From Liquorilactobacillus hordei DSM 19519 (GTDB taxonomy: Bacteria; Bacillota; Bacilli; Lactobacillales; Lactobacillaceae), in NCBI RefSeq assembly GCF_019443985.1, contig NZ_CP049303.1:992001-1056000 (forward strand): a stretch of DNA of 64,000 nt. The letters run 5' to 3'. Positions 8,979 through 18,256 of the stretch are shown piece by piece (position 1 is the stretch's first letter; the number at the start of each line of letters is the position of its first letter). The position numbers were made by a program, and so were the translations under genes. The notes under the pieces are model-generated. The model was not told the origin of the DNA and made no database searches. It saw nothing but the letters and a program-made list of their open reading frames with translations.

Positions 8979-9830
8979 TTGAAAAAAATTGAAAAAAAAT
9001 TAAATTTTGTTATACAAAACATAGATATGTTTAGTTGTCCTGTTTGTGGAACTCGTTTTATAGATACTAAAGCTTACAGCGTGATTTGTGAAGATGGGCA
9101 TAATTTTGATTTTTCAAAAAAGGGTACATTGTATCTCTTAACACATCAGATAAAGAGTGATTACGATGATGATCGTATGTGGGATTCACGAGCGAGAATT
9201 CAAGCCGCAGGTTTTTTTGAGCCGATTGCAGAAAGGATAACTTCAATTATCGGTGTTGAAGAAAATCTGCGAATACTGGATGTAGGCTGTGGAGAGGGTT
9301 CAACTTTATCCTACATTGAAGAAAAAAGAAAAGGCATGCAAGATGCGATGATTGGTTTTGATATCTCAAAAAGGGCAATCAATTTAGCAGCCAAAAAGGA
9401 AACGGATGCTTTTTATTGTATAGCTGATCTTGCACAACTTCCCTTTAGAAATGATGTATTTGATATTATCATTGATATGTTTTCACCCTCATCATATAAC
9501 GAGTTTAATCGAGTGCTTGCAAAAGGTGGTTCGTTAATCAAAATTATTCCAAATAGTGATTATTTACTTGAATTAAGGCATCTTCTTTATGATTCAGATA
9601 ACAGGAATTATTCATATAGTAATCATGATGTATTAGAGTTATTCAAGGAAAATTATCCTACTGCAAGGATTGAACAACTTAAGTATTCTTTTCAATTAAC
9701 ACCAGAATTATTTGAAGATCTTGTTTATATGACCCCTCTTCATTGGGGGGCTGATTCTATGAAACTTGGACAAGCTCTAAGTACTGGATTAGACGAAGTA
9801 ACTATTGATGTTTCGGTTTTAATTGTTTAA
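8979..9830 (+). CDS. rlmA: 23S rRNA (guanine-N1)-methyltransferase, RlmA family
   Basis: A 283-residue SAM-dependent methyltransferase with an N-terminal zinc finger (CPVCG at about 20-24, then C and H near EDGHNF) and the SAM-binding motif LDVGCGEGS at about residue 100. RlmA(I) and RlmA(II) modify G745 or G748 in 23S rRNA near the exit tunnel; the Gram-positive form is usually the G748 type (tylosin context), but I cannot prove that from the sequence. The start is TTG with GGGGA about 9 bases upstream. Confidence 0.88.
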   Translation: MKKIEKKLNFVIQNIDMFSCPVCGTRFIDTKAYSVICEDGHNFDFSKKGTLYLLTHQIKSDYDDDRMWDSRARIQAAGFFEPIAERITSIIGVEENLRILDVGCGEGSTLSYIEEKRKGMQDAMIGFDISKRAINLAAKKETDAFYCIADLAQLPFRNDVFDIIIDMFSPSSYNEFNRVLAKGGSLIKIIPNSDYLLELRHLLYDSDNRNYSYSNHDVLELFKENYPTARIEQLKYSFQLTPELFEDLVYMTPLHWGADSMKLGQALSTGLDEVTIDVSVLIV

Positions 9831-9864
9831 AGTTAATAAAAGTTAATTTTTTTGTAAGAAAACC

Positions 9865-9893
9865 TTGAAAACTTAATAAGGGCATGGTAATAT
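9865..9893 (+). promoter_or_regulatory. Sigma-A promoter for candidate small RNA / trmL leader
   Basis: TTGAAA, a 17-base spacer, then TAATAT. Transcription would start near 9900, over 140 bases before the trmL start codon. Confidence 0.65.
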
Positions 9894-9898
9894 AATTG

Positions 9899-10008
9899 CA
9901 AGAAATCGGTTTTTAGTGATTATCGACTTACTCGTTAGTCATTACATAATTGTACTTCATTTAACGTAGCTGTTCGCCGTGCCCACACCGAACAGTTACG
10001 CTTTTTTT
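9899..10008 (+). ncRNA. Candidate small RNA or terminated leader upstream of trmL
   Basis: From the promoter at 9865-9893, a transcript of about 105 nt would contain two hairpins. The first (9914-9944) pairs UAGUGAUUAUCGA with UCGUUAGUCAUUA around CUUAC, with one mismatch. The second (9965-10000) pairs 12 bases around CCGUGCCCACAC and ends in seven Ts, a textbook intrinsic terminator. It contains no convincing coding frame. I do not recognise the family. It is either a free small RNA or an attenuator for trmL-ftsK. Confidence 0.5.
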
Positions 10009-10041
10009 ATTGTAAACTTTTTGAATGGAGAGTTATCTGAA

Positions 10042-10554
10042 ATGACAAATCATATTGTTTTATTTGAACCATTGATGCCTGCAAACACAGGAAATATTGC
10101 ACGTACATGTGCTGGAACGAACACAGAATTACATTTAATTGAACCTCTTGGTTTTTCAACGGATGATAAATACCTTAAGCGAGCTGGGCTTGACTATTGG
10201 GATAAAGTTAAGATTACTTATCACAAAAATCTTCCAGCTTTCATGAATTCACTGGGGAAAAATGATGAACTATATTTAGTTTCAAAATTTGCTACTAGGT
10301 CATATGTACAAGCAGATTACTCTGATAAAACCAAGAATCACTATCTTTTACTAGGAAAAGAAACAACCGGTTTACCTGAACCTTTTATGCGTGCGAATAT
10401 GGAAAAATGTATTCGAATTCCACAAAATGATAAAAATATTAGGGCACTGAATCTATCCAATAGTGCGGCAATCGTGATCTTTGAAGTTTTAAGACAACAA
10501 AATTTTCCTGAACTAGAACAAACACATTTTTATGAGAACGATAAATTAAAATAG
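10042..10554 (+). CDS. trmL: tRNA (cytidine/uridine-34-2'-O)-methyltransferase TrmL
   Basis: A 170-residue SPOUT methyltransferase that 2'-O-methylates the wobble base of certain tRNA(Leu). The knot motifs are visible: PANTGNIARTC (13-23), LLLGKETTGLP (102-112) and NIRALNLSNSAA (132-143). A longer in-frame reading from 9979 begins inside the terminator hairpin and is not credible; the ATG at 10042 has GGAGAG upstream. The gene is 59 bases before ftsK. Confidence 0.92.
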   Translation: MTNHIVLFEPLMPANTGNIARTCAGTNTELHLIEPLGFSTDDKYLKRAGLDYWDKVKITYHKNLPAFMNSLGKNDELYLVSKFATRSYVQADYSDKTKNHYLLLGKETTGLPEPFMRANMEKCIRIPQNDKNIRALNLSNSAAIVIFEVLRQQNFPELEQTHFYENDKLK

Positions 10555-10613
10555 GCAATATCTGAAAAACGTTTATGATAGAGTTGAAACAGATGTATAT
10601 CGAGGTGAAAAAG

Positions 10614-12920
10614 ATGGCACAAAGAAAAAGAAAACCAAGTGTCAAGGCTAAGAAAAAAGAGTCCAATAGAATTTGCGGAGGCTTTTTTATTTTCTTTGGT
10701 GTGTTTGGAATTTTTAAATTGGGTTTTTTAGGAATATTGTGTCTGAATTTTTTTCGCATTTTTCTAGGGGATGTTGCAGTTATTGGGTTGTCGGCACTCG
10801 TGTTATTAGGAGCCTATCTCTTGATTACGGGGACAGAACCTAAATTAAGAAAGAATTGGATTTTAGGAGTAAGCGGTCTTATATTATCTTTGCTGTTAGT
10901 GTTACACGCAATGTTGTTTGGCAAATTGGATTTGCATTCCCACTTTATTAATATCACTTGGCAATACTTGCAAAGTGATTTAGTGGCGGGGGATATTGGT
11001 TCGAGTGTTGGTGGCGGAATGCTGGGTGCTTTTCTTTATACGCCAGCCTATTTTTTACTTTCACAGATTGGAACCTATATATTTAGTGCAATTTTTGCAG
11101 TGTTTAGCATGTGTGTATGTTTTAAAGTATCCTTTGCAAAAGTTTTGCAGATTATTGGAATTGGAATTAATTATTTCATAAAAGGTTGTAGTATCGTGTT
11201 GAGTAGATTATTTGAAACTATTAAAAGCTGCTATAACAAGATAAAACAGCGTAGTAAGGTGACACACGAGCAAAAAATTGTAAAAGAACAAAGGAAACTT
11301 GCTAAACAAAAACAAAAGATTATCGAAGAAAATACTGATCAGGAACAAGAAAAAGTCCAAGAGCAAGTTAATGAAACCGAGTTTATCAAGACAAACAGTT
11401 GGAACACAGAAAAAAAAGAGAGCACTAGTGCTGCTAAATCTGCTGATAGCGGAGATACGCTTGTTACTGAAAATTCTGTGAATCTAGATTATGAGTTACC
11501 GAGTACAGCGTTATTGCAAGAAGTGGCGGCTGAAGATCAAAGTGACGAGTATAAAAAGATTGAGTATAATACCAAAGTTCTTAAAGAGACATTCAAAAGC
11601 TTTGGAGTTAATGTTGAAATTAGAAAGGCAATTTTGGGGCCTTCTGTCACTAAATATGAATTGCATCCAGCAATTGGTGTAAAGGTTAGTAAAATTGTTG
11701 GACTCACAGATGACTTGGCACTAGCCTTGGCAGCTAAAGATATTAGAATTGAAGCACCAATTCCTGGCAAGTCACTGATTGGAATTGAAGTGCCAAATCA
11801 GAAGGTATCAACTGTTTCGTTTAGAAGTATTGTTGAGGAACAAAAACGGCAACCTTCTAAATTGCTTGAAGTTCCATTAGGTCGTGATATTGCGGGAAAT
11901 CTTGTTACAGCAGATTTAGGAAAGATGCCACATTTGTTGATTGCTGGTTCTACAGGGAGCGGTAAATCAGTTGCAATTAATGGAATTATTACAAGTTTGT
12001 TGATGAATTGCCCACCACACTTAGTTAAATTGATGCTGGTTGATCCCAAAAAGGTTGAATTAGGGGTCTATAATGGAATCCCACATCTACTGACACCTGT
12101 TGTAACAAATCCTAAAAAAGCTGCAAAAGCTTTAAATAAGTTAGTTGAGGAAATGGAACGTCGTTATGAACTCTTTGCAAACACGGGCCAAAGAAACATT
12201 TCCGGATATAATAAGATGGTTGAACGACAAAATAAAGATATGAAAACAGCTGAGCAATTACTTCCTTATATTGTAATTGTGGTTGATGAATTGTCAGATT
12301 TGATGATGGTTGCTTCAAATGAAGTTGAAGATGCAATTATTAGATTAGCACAAATGGCACGAGCTGCTGGAATTCATATGATTTTGGCAACACAACGTCC
12401 CTCTGTTGATGTTATTACTGGTTTGATAAAAGCAAATGTTCCTTCAAGAATGGCATTTGCTGTCTCAAGTGGAACCGATTCTCGAACAATCATTGATTCA
12501 AATGGAGCGGAAAAATTATTAGGTAGAGGAGATATGCTCTTTCTTCCAATGGGACTTAATAAACCGATCAGGGTTCAAGGGGCATTTATTTCAGACCAAG
12601 ATGTTACAAATGTAGTCAACTTTGTAAAAGAACAACAACCTGCAGAGTATGATGAATCATTAATTATTTCAGACGAAGAAACACAACAAAATCAAACTGA
12701 AGATGCAGAAGATGAATTGTTTGATGGAGCGGTAAAGTTAATTGCAAGAGAACAATCATGCAGTATATCAATGCTTCAACGCAGATTTAGAATTGGCTAT
12801 AATCGTGCGGCTAGACTTGTAGACGAATTAGAGGCTCACGGGATGATAGGACCATCTGAAGGAAGTAAACCGCGTAAAGTATTTGTTCCAAGAGATGATG
12901 ATGGATCTTCACAAGAATAA
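10614..12920 (+). CDS. ftsK: FtsK/SpoIIIE-type DNA translocase
   Basis: A 768-residue protein with four to five N-terminal membrane helices (about 22-185), a charged linker (about 210-300) and the RecA-like motor. Walker A is GSTGSGKSVAI (445-455); IVIVVDELSDLMM (about 553-565) is Walker B. The C-terminal winged-helix gamma domain (about 700-765) contains MLQRRFRIGYNRAARLVDEL and reads KOPS/SRS sequences in the family. It pumps chromosome DNA through the division septum. I chose ATG 10614 because GAGGTG is 6 bases upstream; an earlier ATG at 10575 lacks a site. Confidence 0.95.
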   Translation: MAQRKRKPSVKAKKKESNRICGGFFIFFGVFGIFKLGFLGILCLNFFRIFLGDVAVIGLSALVLLGAYLLITGTEPKLRKNWILGVSGLILSLLLVLHAMLFGKLDLHSHFINITWQYLQSDLVAGDIGSSVGGGMLGAFLYTPAYFLLSQIGTYIFSAIFAVFSMCVCFKVSFAKVLQIIGIGINYFIKGCSIVLSRLFETIKSCYNKIKQRSKVTHEQKIVKEQRKLAKQKQKIIEENTDQEQEKVQEQVNETEFIKTNSWNTEKKESTSAAKSADSGDTLVTENSVNLDYELPSTALLQEVAAEDQSDEYKKIEYNTKVLKETFKSFGVNVEIRKAILGPSVTKYELHPAIGVKVSKIVGLTDDLALALAAKDIRIEAPIPGKSLIGIEVPNQKVSTVSFRSIVEEQKRQPSKLLEVPLGRDIAGNLVTADLGKMPHLLIAGSTGSGKSVAINGIITSLLMNCPPHLVKLMLVDPKKVELGVYNGIPHLLTPVVTNPKKAAKALNKLVEEMERRYELFANTGQRNISGYNKMVERQNKDMKTAEQLLPYIVIVVDELSDLMMVASNEVEDAIIRLAQMARAAGIHMILATQRPSVDVITGLIKANVPSRMAFAVSSGTDSRTIIDSNGAEKLLGRGDMLFLPMGLNKPIRVQGAFISDQDVTNVVNFVKEQQPAEYDESLIISDEETQQNQTEDAEDELFDGAVKLIAREQSCSISMLQRRFRIGYNRAARLVDELEAHGMIGPSEGSKPRKVFVPRDDDGSSQE

Positions 12921-12958
12921 GAGGACAGTAAGGAAAAATTAAGATAGTTTGGAAATTA

Positions 12959-12999
12959 GGAGCTGGTCAAAAAGTAATTTTGGCGTAGCTCCTTATTTA
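12959..12999 (+). terminator. Terminator after ftsK
   Basis: GGAGCTGGTCAAAA pairs imperfectly with TTTTGGCGTAGCTCC, followed by TTATTTATT. The arms match the dispersed hairpin family (GAG-T-GGTCAAAA core). Confidence 0.75.
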
Positions 13000-13170
13000 T
13001 TCTGAATATAAGCAGTTTGCAAGTCAAAAAGCTCTGTCTATCTTTTAATCTCTTATGGAAAAGGACTTGCCATGTTCAAGATTTAGAACTAGTAAGCAAT
13101 TTTACTGAGTTTGATTTATGTAATATTTTGTTTTATCAGTTTAAAAAATGAATATATTTTGAAAGTCAGA
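13000..13170. other. Noncoding spacer between ftsK and ymfF
   Basis: The 310 bases from 12921 to 13230 contain only the ftsK terminator and the ymfF promoter. In the stretch listed here I see no open frame with a ribosome binding site, no RNA gene and no clear repeat. Confidence 0.6.
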
Positions 13171-13199
13171 TTGTTTTTTGTCTTTTTTTCGCTTATTAT
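13171..13199 (+). promoter_or_regulatory. Promoter of the ymfF operon
   Basis: TTGTTT, 17-base spacer, TATTAT; the start codon of ymfF is about 32 bases downstream. Confidence 0.6.
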
Positions 13200-13230
13200 T
13201 AATGCTATGAATATTTAGGGGGAATAATAA

Positions 13231-14505
13231 GTGCGCATAAGCTTAAAATCAGGGGTTAGTTTGTCGTTAGTCTCAACCAAACAGTTTAAAACAACTAGAA
13301 TAGCGGTAGACTTGATAGCTCCGCTGAAATCTGAAGCACTGACAAAACGGCTGCTATTGGCTAGTATTTTAGAAAATAGTAGTCAGAAATACCCTAATCA
13401 AAAAATATTATCGGAAGAACTTGCGCGTATGTATGGTGCGGGGTTTGGTGTTTCCACAGAGCGAAAAGGAAATATTCATGCGTTGAGTTTTAATTTTGAA
13501 TGCGTCAATGAACATTTTTTAAATACTACTGATGGGTTATTAGAGCAGGGTATTAATTTTTTGAAAGAAATTATTTTTGAACCGTTGCTGGATGGTAAGC
13601 GCTTTGACCCAAAGACTTTTGAGAGACAAAAGGAAGTATTAGCAGACTATATTAATTCTGTAAGGGATGATAGACAGTTATTTGCTTCACTTGAATTGAA
13701 TAATTTATTTTTTGAAGATACTGTGCAAGCACTTCCCTCCTTTGGTGATATTGAAAGCTTAGATAAAATTACCAATGAGGAACTTTATGAGTACTATATT
13801 GAATGTCTTAAGAGTAATCAAGTCGAGATAATTATTTCGGGTGACATTACAAAAGAGCAAGCAAAAGAATTAGCTGCAAATCTTAACTTTACTGCTAGAC
13901 AACCAGAAAAATTATCAGTATTTTATGCACATCCCTCACAAAGCCAAGTTGTTAAAGAAAGAATTCATCATCTTGAAATCAGTCAGGCTAAGTTAAATCT
14001 TGGTTACTCATTACCAGTGTATTTTCAAGAGAATAAATATTATTCTGCCTTGGTTTTTAATGATTTATTCGGTGGACAACCGCTCTCAAAGTTATTTGTC
14101 AATGTCCGTGAAAGATCAAGTTTAGCATACTATGCAAGCAGTTCGTATGATAGTTTTCGAGGATTCTTGTCAGTTAAGACCGGAATTGAAGCTGAAAATA
14201 AGAAACAAGTCCTGCAGATTATTGAGCAACAATTATCAGAATTAAGAGCGGGTGACATCACAAAAAAAGAAATTGAAACCGCAAAAAGATCTTTAATAAA
14301 TAGTTATTTAAGTCAGCTGGATCATCAAGGAGTGTTACTTAGTCGAGCATTGTTTAATGGTTTATTGAATAAAGATCTTCAAGAAAAAGAGTGGATTGAA
14401 AAAATAAAGAACGTAACACTTACAGACGTTGCTGAAATTGCCAAGATGGTACATTTAGAAGCAATCATTTTTTTAGATGGAGAAGTAAAGAATGAAAATA
14501 ATTGA
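13231..14505 (+). CDS. ymfF: M16-family peptidase-like protein YmfF (non-catalytic partner)
   Basis: A 424-residue protein with the M16 fold but no HxxEH zinc motif in the N-terminal half. The C-terminal half keeps VNVRERSSLAYYASSSYDSFRG, the conserved R/Y loop of M16 proteins. This is the usual inactive partner, paired with the active YmfH just downstream. The GTG start follows AGGGGGAA by about 8 bases. The gene overlaps ymfH by 14 bases. In Bacillus these genes sit beside ymfI, ymfM, pgsA, cinA and recA, exactly as here. Their substrate is not known to me. Confidence 0.9.
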   Translation: MRISLKSGVSLSLVSTKQFKTTRIAVDLIAPLKSEALTKRLLLASILENSSQKYPNQKILSEELARMYGAGFGVSTERKGNIHALSFNFECVNEHFLNTTDGLLEQGINFLKEIIFEPLLDGKRFDPKTFERQKEVLADYINSVRDDRQLFASLELNNLFFEDTVQALPSFGDIESLDKITNEELYEYYIECLKSNQVEIIISGDITKEQAKELAANLNFTARQPEKLSVFYAHPSQSQVVKERIHHLEISQAKLNLGYSLPVYFQENKYYSALVFNDLFGGQPLSKLFVNVRERSSLAYYASSSYDSFRGFLSVKTGIEAENKKQVLQIIEQQLSELRAGDITKKEIETAKRSLINSYLSQLDHQGVLLSRALFNGLLNKDLQEKEWIEKIKNVTLTDVAEIAKMVHLEAIIFLDGEVKNENN

Positions 14506-15793
14506 TTATCCTAATTTTGAGGAAAAAGTCTACCAAAAAATACTAACTAATGGTTTAACTGTTAACTTGGTTCCAAAAGTGGGATTTCATAAGATATATG
14601 CAAGTTTTACTGTAGATTATGGTTCAGTAGACTCTGCATTTATGACGCTGAATGATCGTAAAGTTAAAAATAATCCTGAGGGAGTTGCTCATTTTTTAGA
14701 ACATAAGTTATTTGAGAAAGCAAACTATGATGCTTTTGAATTATTTGGTCAGTTAGGTGCTGATTCGAATGCATTTACCTCATATACAAAAACAAGTTAT
14801 CTTTTTTCAACAGTTGAAAATGGTAAGAAGTGTATTGAGACACTCCTTGATTTTGTCCAATCTCCGTATTTTACAACAGAATCGGTTGAGAAGGAGAAGG
14901 GAATAATTGCACAAGAAATCAAGATGTATAATGATGACTATAATTGGCGATTGTACAGTGGAATAGTTGAAAATTTGTATCCCAATAGTCCATTAAGCAA
15001 AGATATTGCAGGGACAGTTGAGTCAATCCAAAGAATTTCCGCAAAGGACTTGTATGACTGTTATCATGCTTTTTATCAGCCAAGCAACATGGTTTTATTT
15101 GTTGTGGGCGCGATTGATCCAGTTGAAACAATTAATTGGATTGAGGAAAATCAAAAACAAAAGGAATTTCCTGTGGTATCACAAATAATTCACAGTAAAT
15201 CAATGATTAATGATAAATATGATATTATTCCTTATCGGATGCTTGAAGTTACTACAAGTCGAGCTAAAGTTGCAGTAGGTATTCGAGGAAACGTAGAGTT
15301 ACCTGCTGGAAAAACCGGTTTGAAATATAAAATTGCTTTAAATCTAGGAATGTACTTATTAATGGGTGAATCGTCTGAAAAATACAATGAATTGTATGAT
15401 GAAGGGCTAATTGATGATAGTTTTGATTATGATATTTCAGTTGGACGGGGATATCATTTCTGTGTCATAAGTGGTGAAACAAGCCATGCAGAGGAACTTA
15501 CTAAGAGGATCATTGATCTTTTAAAAACTGCCAATAATCTAATCAATAGTCAGACAGCAGAATTCTTGTTAGCAAAGAAAGAATTTATTGGAAGACAAAT
15601 CCAATCAATGAATTCACTTGAGGGAATTGCAAACAGATATGAAGGGAACTTATTTGCTGGTGCAATGAGTTTTGATGCGGTTGAAATTTTAGAAAAAATT
15701 GAATTAAAAGATGTACTAAAAGCAATGAATGAATTTATTGAACCTGATAATGTGAGTGTATATCAAGTTTTACCGAAAGAGGATGTTAATTGA
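14492..15793 (+). CDS. ymfH: M16-family zinc peptidase YmfH
   Basis: A 433-residue M16 metallopeptidase. The inverted zinc motif HFLEH is at residues 67-71, and the third ligand glutamate is plausible in KGIIAQEIKMY further on, so it appears catalytically intact. M16B proteins work as pairs of catalytic and non-catalytic halves, fitting its overlap with ymfF. No signal peptide is visible, so action in the cytosol is likely. The stop overlaps the ymfI start (TGATG). Confidence 0.92.
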   Translation: MKIIDYPNFEEKVYQKILTNGLTVNLVPKVGFHKIYASFTVDYGSVDSAFMTLNDRKVKNNPEGVAHFLEHKLFEKANYDAFELFGQLGADSNAFTSYTKTSYLFSTVENGKKCIETLLDFVQSPYFTTESVEKEKGIIAQEIKMYNDDYNWRLYSGIVENLYPNSPLSKDIAGTVESIQRISAKDLYDCYHAFYQPSNMVLFVVGAIDPVETINWIEENQKQKEFPVVSQIIHSKSMINDKYDIIPYRMLEVTTSRAKVAVGIRGNVELPAGKTGLKYKIALNLGMYLLMGESSEKYNELYDEGLIDDSFDYDISVGRGYHFCVISGETSHAEELTKRIIDLLKTANNLINSQTAEFLLAKKEFIGRQIQSMNSLEGIANRYEGNLFAGAMSFDAVEILEKIELKDVLKAMNEFIEPDNVSVYQVLPKEDVN

Positions 15794-16518
15794 TGAAATG
15801 GGCACTGGTAGTAGGTGCGTCTGGAGATATTGGTGAGAAAATTGTGCTTGATTTAGCTAAGGCAGGTTGGTCATTATATTTGCATGCAAATACTGGAGGT
15901 AAACGAGTTAGCAAGTTAATTGATTTATTTCGTGTCGAATATCCCAAACAGGACTTTTTACAAATCTCGACAGACTTTAATGACTTAAAGCAAGTTGAGA
16001 ATATTGCTAGTCAGTTATTTACACTGGATGCATTGATTTTTGCGCAAGGTACCACAAGCTATGGATTATTTAGCCAAAGTACATATGCGAATACTGCTAA
16101 AATCATGCAGATGCAGGTTCTTAGCCCGTTGCGCTTAATTCAATTATTAGAAAGTAAACTTGCTAAGAATGGTTATGGAAGAATTATTTTCTTGGGATCT
16201 GTGTATGGCGGATCAGGAAGTGCAATGGAAGTGGCATATAGTACAGCAAAAGGTGCATTATCAGCTTTTACAAATGCTTATAGCAAAGAAGTTGCCTCTC
16301 TTGGAATTACTGTTAACGTTATTGCGCCAGGTGCAGTTGATACGAAAATGAATTCAGCTTTTTCTGACAGCCAAAAATCAGCAATTGACAATCAAATTCC
16401 AATGGGAAGATTTGCTGTTCCATCTGAGATTAGTTATTGGATCAGTACTGTTTTAGATGAAAAAGCTGGATATCTTACAGGACAAACAATATATGTAACA
16501 GGTGGTTGGTTGAAATAA
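15793..16518 (+). CDS. ymfI: Short-chain dehydrogenase/reductase YmfI (FabG-like)
   Basis: A 241-residue classical SDR. It has the cofactor motif GASGDIG (8-14) and the catalytic Ser136, Tyr149 and Lys153 in GSVYGG and YSTAKGA; VNVIAPGAVDT follows. This is the FabG-like reductase conserved between ymfH and ymfM in Firmicutes; the substrate is not established. I use ATG 15793, which overlaps the ymfH stop by one base and has GAGG upstream; the preceding TTG codon is less likely. Confidence 0.88.
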   Translation: MKWALVVGASGDIGEKIVLDLAKAGWSLYLHANTGGKRVSKLIDLFRVEYPKQDFLQISTDFNDLKQVENIASQLFTLDALIFAQGTTSYGLFSQSTYANTAKIMQMQVLSPLRLIQLLESKLAKNGYGRIIFLGSVYGGSGSAMEVAYSTAKGALSAFTNAYSKEVASLGITVNVIAPGAVDTKMNSAFSDSQKSAIDNQIPMGRFAVPSEISYWISTVLDEKAGYLTGQTIYVTGGWLK

Positions 16519-16609
16519 ACAATTCTTAATTAATATATTTAGCTGTCTATGATATACTTGATATAGAATAGTTAAATTACGGATATAAGTTAATATTGGA
16601 GAGTTAAAA

Positions 16610-17548
16610 ATGGTTGAAATTGGAAAAAGTTTACAGGCTGCAAGAATTGAAAAAGGATATACTTTAGATGATTTGCAACAAATCACAAAAATTCAAAAAA
16701 GATACTTGATAGCAATTGAGGATGAACGCTTCGATGCATTGCCAGGGGATTTTTACGTTAAAGCATTTATTAAGCAATATGCAGAGTGTGTTGATGTTGA
16801 TCCGGAAGAATTTTTAAGTGCATTTGAAAGTCAAAAAAACACAACTGGTGATGCGGTTCAAGAAACGGTAAAAACACGGAGTGAAGTTACTCGTGAAAAT
16901 ATTCAGAAATCAAATAAAGTTAGTCATTTTTTAGGCTATCTCCCAACTATCATTGTTGTTGCGGTAGTGGTAGTGATACTTGGATCTATCTATTACGTTG
17001 CATGGAGTAATAGACAAAAAGATGCACAAACTCAACAAATTGAGAGCAGTTCAAATGTTTCGGTTTCTTCGCAACAAGATGCTAAGTCAAGTTCAACTTC
17101 AGCGACTTCAAGCAAAAGTAAGAAGTCATCTTCTGAAAGTTCACAAAAGTCATCATCTTCTAAGAGCTCAAAGAAAAAAGCTTCAAAGAAATCTAGTAGC
17201 TCAAAGTCAAAAAAGAGCAGTAAGTCAAAAATTAGTTTAGCTTCAAGCAGTGGTTCTAAGTTTGTATATACAATGACTAATGCAGCAAGTACAAATGTTG
17301 TTAAAGTTGCAATCGATGGCAGCAAAGCCTGGACTGCAGTTTCTGCGAATGGATCTCAGCAATGGCAAGGAACTTTAAGCAGTGGAGAGAGTCATGAGGT
17401 TAGTTTACCAAGCGGAACAACGGTAATTACGATTAACTTAGGAAATTCTGGGGCTACAACGTTGACGGTTAATGGTAAGAAGTTTAATTATAAAAAAGAT
17501 AACAGTTCTTTAACTGTTAGGACACTTACAATTAATTTAGAGAACTAG
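16610..17548 (+). CDS. rodZ: RodZ-like helix-turn-helix membrane protein (YmfM)
   Basis: A 312-residue protein with an N-terminal HTH (about 5-70: SLQAARIEKGYTLDDLQQIT), a single transmembrane helix (about 107-129), a Ser/Lys-rich linker (about 138-212) and a beta-rich C-terminal DUF4115-like domain (about 215-312). RodZ links MreB to the cell wall machinery in rod-shaped cells. The linker is low complexity, with poly-S/K runs and TCA/AGT/AAA-rich DNA. Position after ymfI and before pgsA is the conserved place for ymfM. The HTH lies in the cytosol and the tail outside. Confidence 0.88.
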   Translation: MVEIGKSLQAARIEKGYTLDDLQQITKIQKRYLIAIEDERFDALPGDFYVKAFIKQYAECVDVDPEEFLSAFESQKNTTGDAVQETVKTRSEVTRENIQKSNKVSHFLGYLPTIIVVAVVVVILGSIYYVAWSNRQKDAQTQQIESSSNVSVSSQQDAKSSSTSATSSKSKKSSSESSQKSSSSKSSKKKASKKSSSSKSKKSSKSKISLASSSGSKFVYTMTNAASTNVVKVAIDGSKAWTAVSANGSQQWQGTLSSGESHEVSLPSGTTVITINLGNSGATTLTVNGKKFNYKKDNSSLTVRTLTINLEN

Positions 17549-17580
17549 AATTTAAAAAGAATTGAGAGGCTTATTTTCGA

Positions 17581-18168
17581 ATGAATTTACCAAACAAACT
17601 TACGGTTATGCGTATTATTCTAATTCCAATTTTTATGTTAATCTTGTTATTACCACTTAGCTGGGGAAATATTTCTCTTGGAGGTACAGTAGTTCCCATA
17701 ACACAGATTTTAGGTGCGATAATTTTTGCTGTTGCTTCACTTACAGATTTTGCCGATGGACAAATTGCTCGTAAACAACATTTAGTAACGAATTTTGGCA
17801 AATTTGCTGATCCCTTGGCTGATAAAATGCTTGTGATGACGGCTTTTATTATTTTGGTTTCAATTGGTAAGGTTCCGGCATGGGTAGCAGCAATAATTGT
17901 TTGTCGCGAACTCGCAGTTACAGGTTTACGTTTGATTGTTGTTGAGAATGATGGCAAGGTGATTGCAGCAGCAATGCCTGGGAAGATTAAAACGATGACA
18001 CAAATGTTATCAATTATTTTTCTTTTTTTAAATAACATATTTTTTGCTACTGTCGGTATTCCGATAGGGGAAATTTTGTTATATATTTGTCTATTCTTCA
18101 CCGTATATTCAGGAATTGAATATTTTGTAAACAGTAAAGAAATATTTGCTGATTCATTTGATAAATAA
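17581..18168 (+). CDS. pgsA: CDP-diacylglycerol--glycerol-3-phosphate 3-phosphatidyltransferase
   Basis: A 195-residue integral membrane enzyme that makes phosphatidylglycerophosphate, the first step to phosphatidylglycerol. The full CDP-alcohol phosphotransferase motif D-x2-DG-x2-AR-x8-G-x3-D-x3-D is present at residues 56-81 (DFADGQIAR then GKFADPLAD). About five to six hydrophobic helices surround it. ATG 17581 is preceded by GAGAGG at a slightly long distance. A terminator follows, separating it from cinA. Confidence 0.96.
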   Translation: MNLPNKLTVMRIILIPIFMLILLLPLSWGNISLGGTVVPITQILGAIIFAVASLTDFADGQIARKQHLVTNFGKFADPLADKMLVMTAFIILVSIGKVPAWVAAIIVCRELAVTGLRLIVVENDGKVIAAAMPGKIKTMTQMLSIIFLFLNNIFFATVGIPIGEILLYICLFFTVYSGIEYFVNSKEIFADSFDK

Positions 18169-18177
18169 TCAGGCACA

Positions 18178-18218
18178 ACTAATCTTGTATTATTGAATAT
18201 AAAGATTAGTTTTTTTTA
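18178..18218 (+). terminator. Terminator after pgsA
   Basis: ACTAATCTT pairs with AAGATTAGT, followed by eight Ts. Confidence 0.85.
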
Positions 18219-18256
18219 GTTTTGCGTATATATAATTTAGTGGGAGGCATTTAATA

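Noticed and set aside
9979..10041. N-terminal extension of trmL from 9979
   Set aside because: It begins inside a terminator stem; the ATG at 10042 has an RBS and matches the family start.
13000..13230. Possible small gene in the ftsK-ymfF gap
   Set aside because: No frame with a start, RBS and reasonable length; only terminator and promoter elements are seen.
17032..17325. Minus-strand frame opposite the RodZ linker
   Set aside because: Low-complexity DNA leaves several frames open; the translation is just Leu/Glu/Phe repeats.
17571..18176. Long reading frame on the minus strand opposite pgsA
   Set aside because: It mirrors a well-supported pgsA with all catalytic residues, has no RBS and no family signature.
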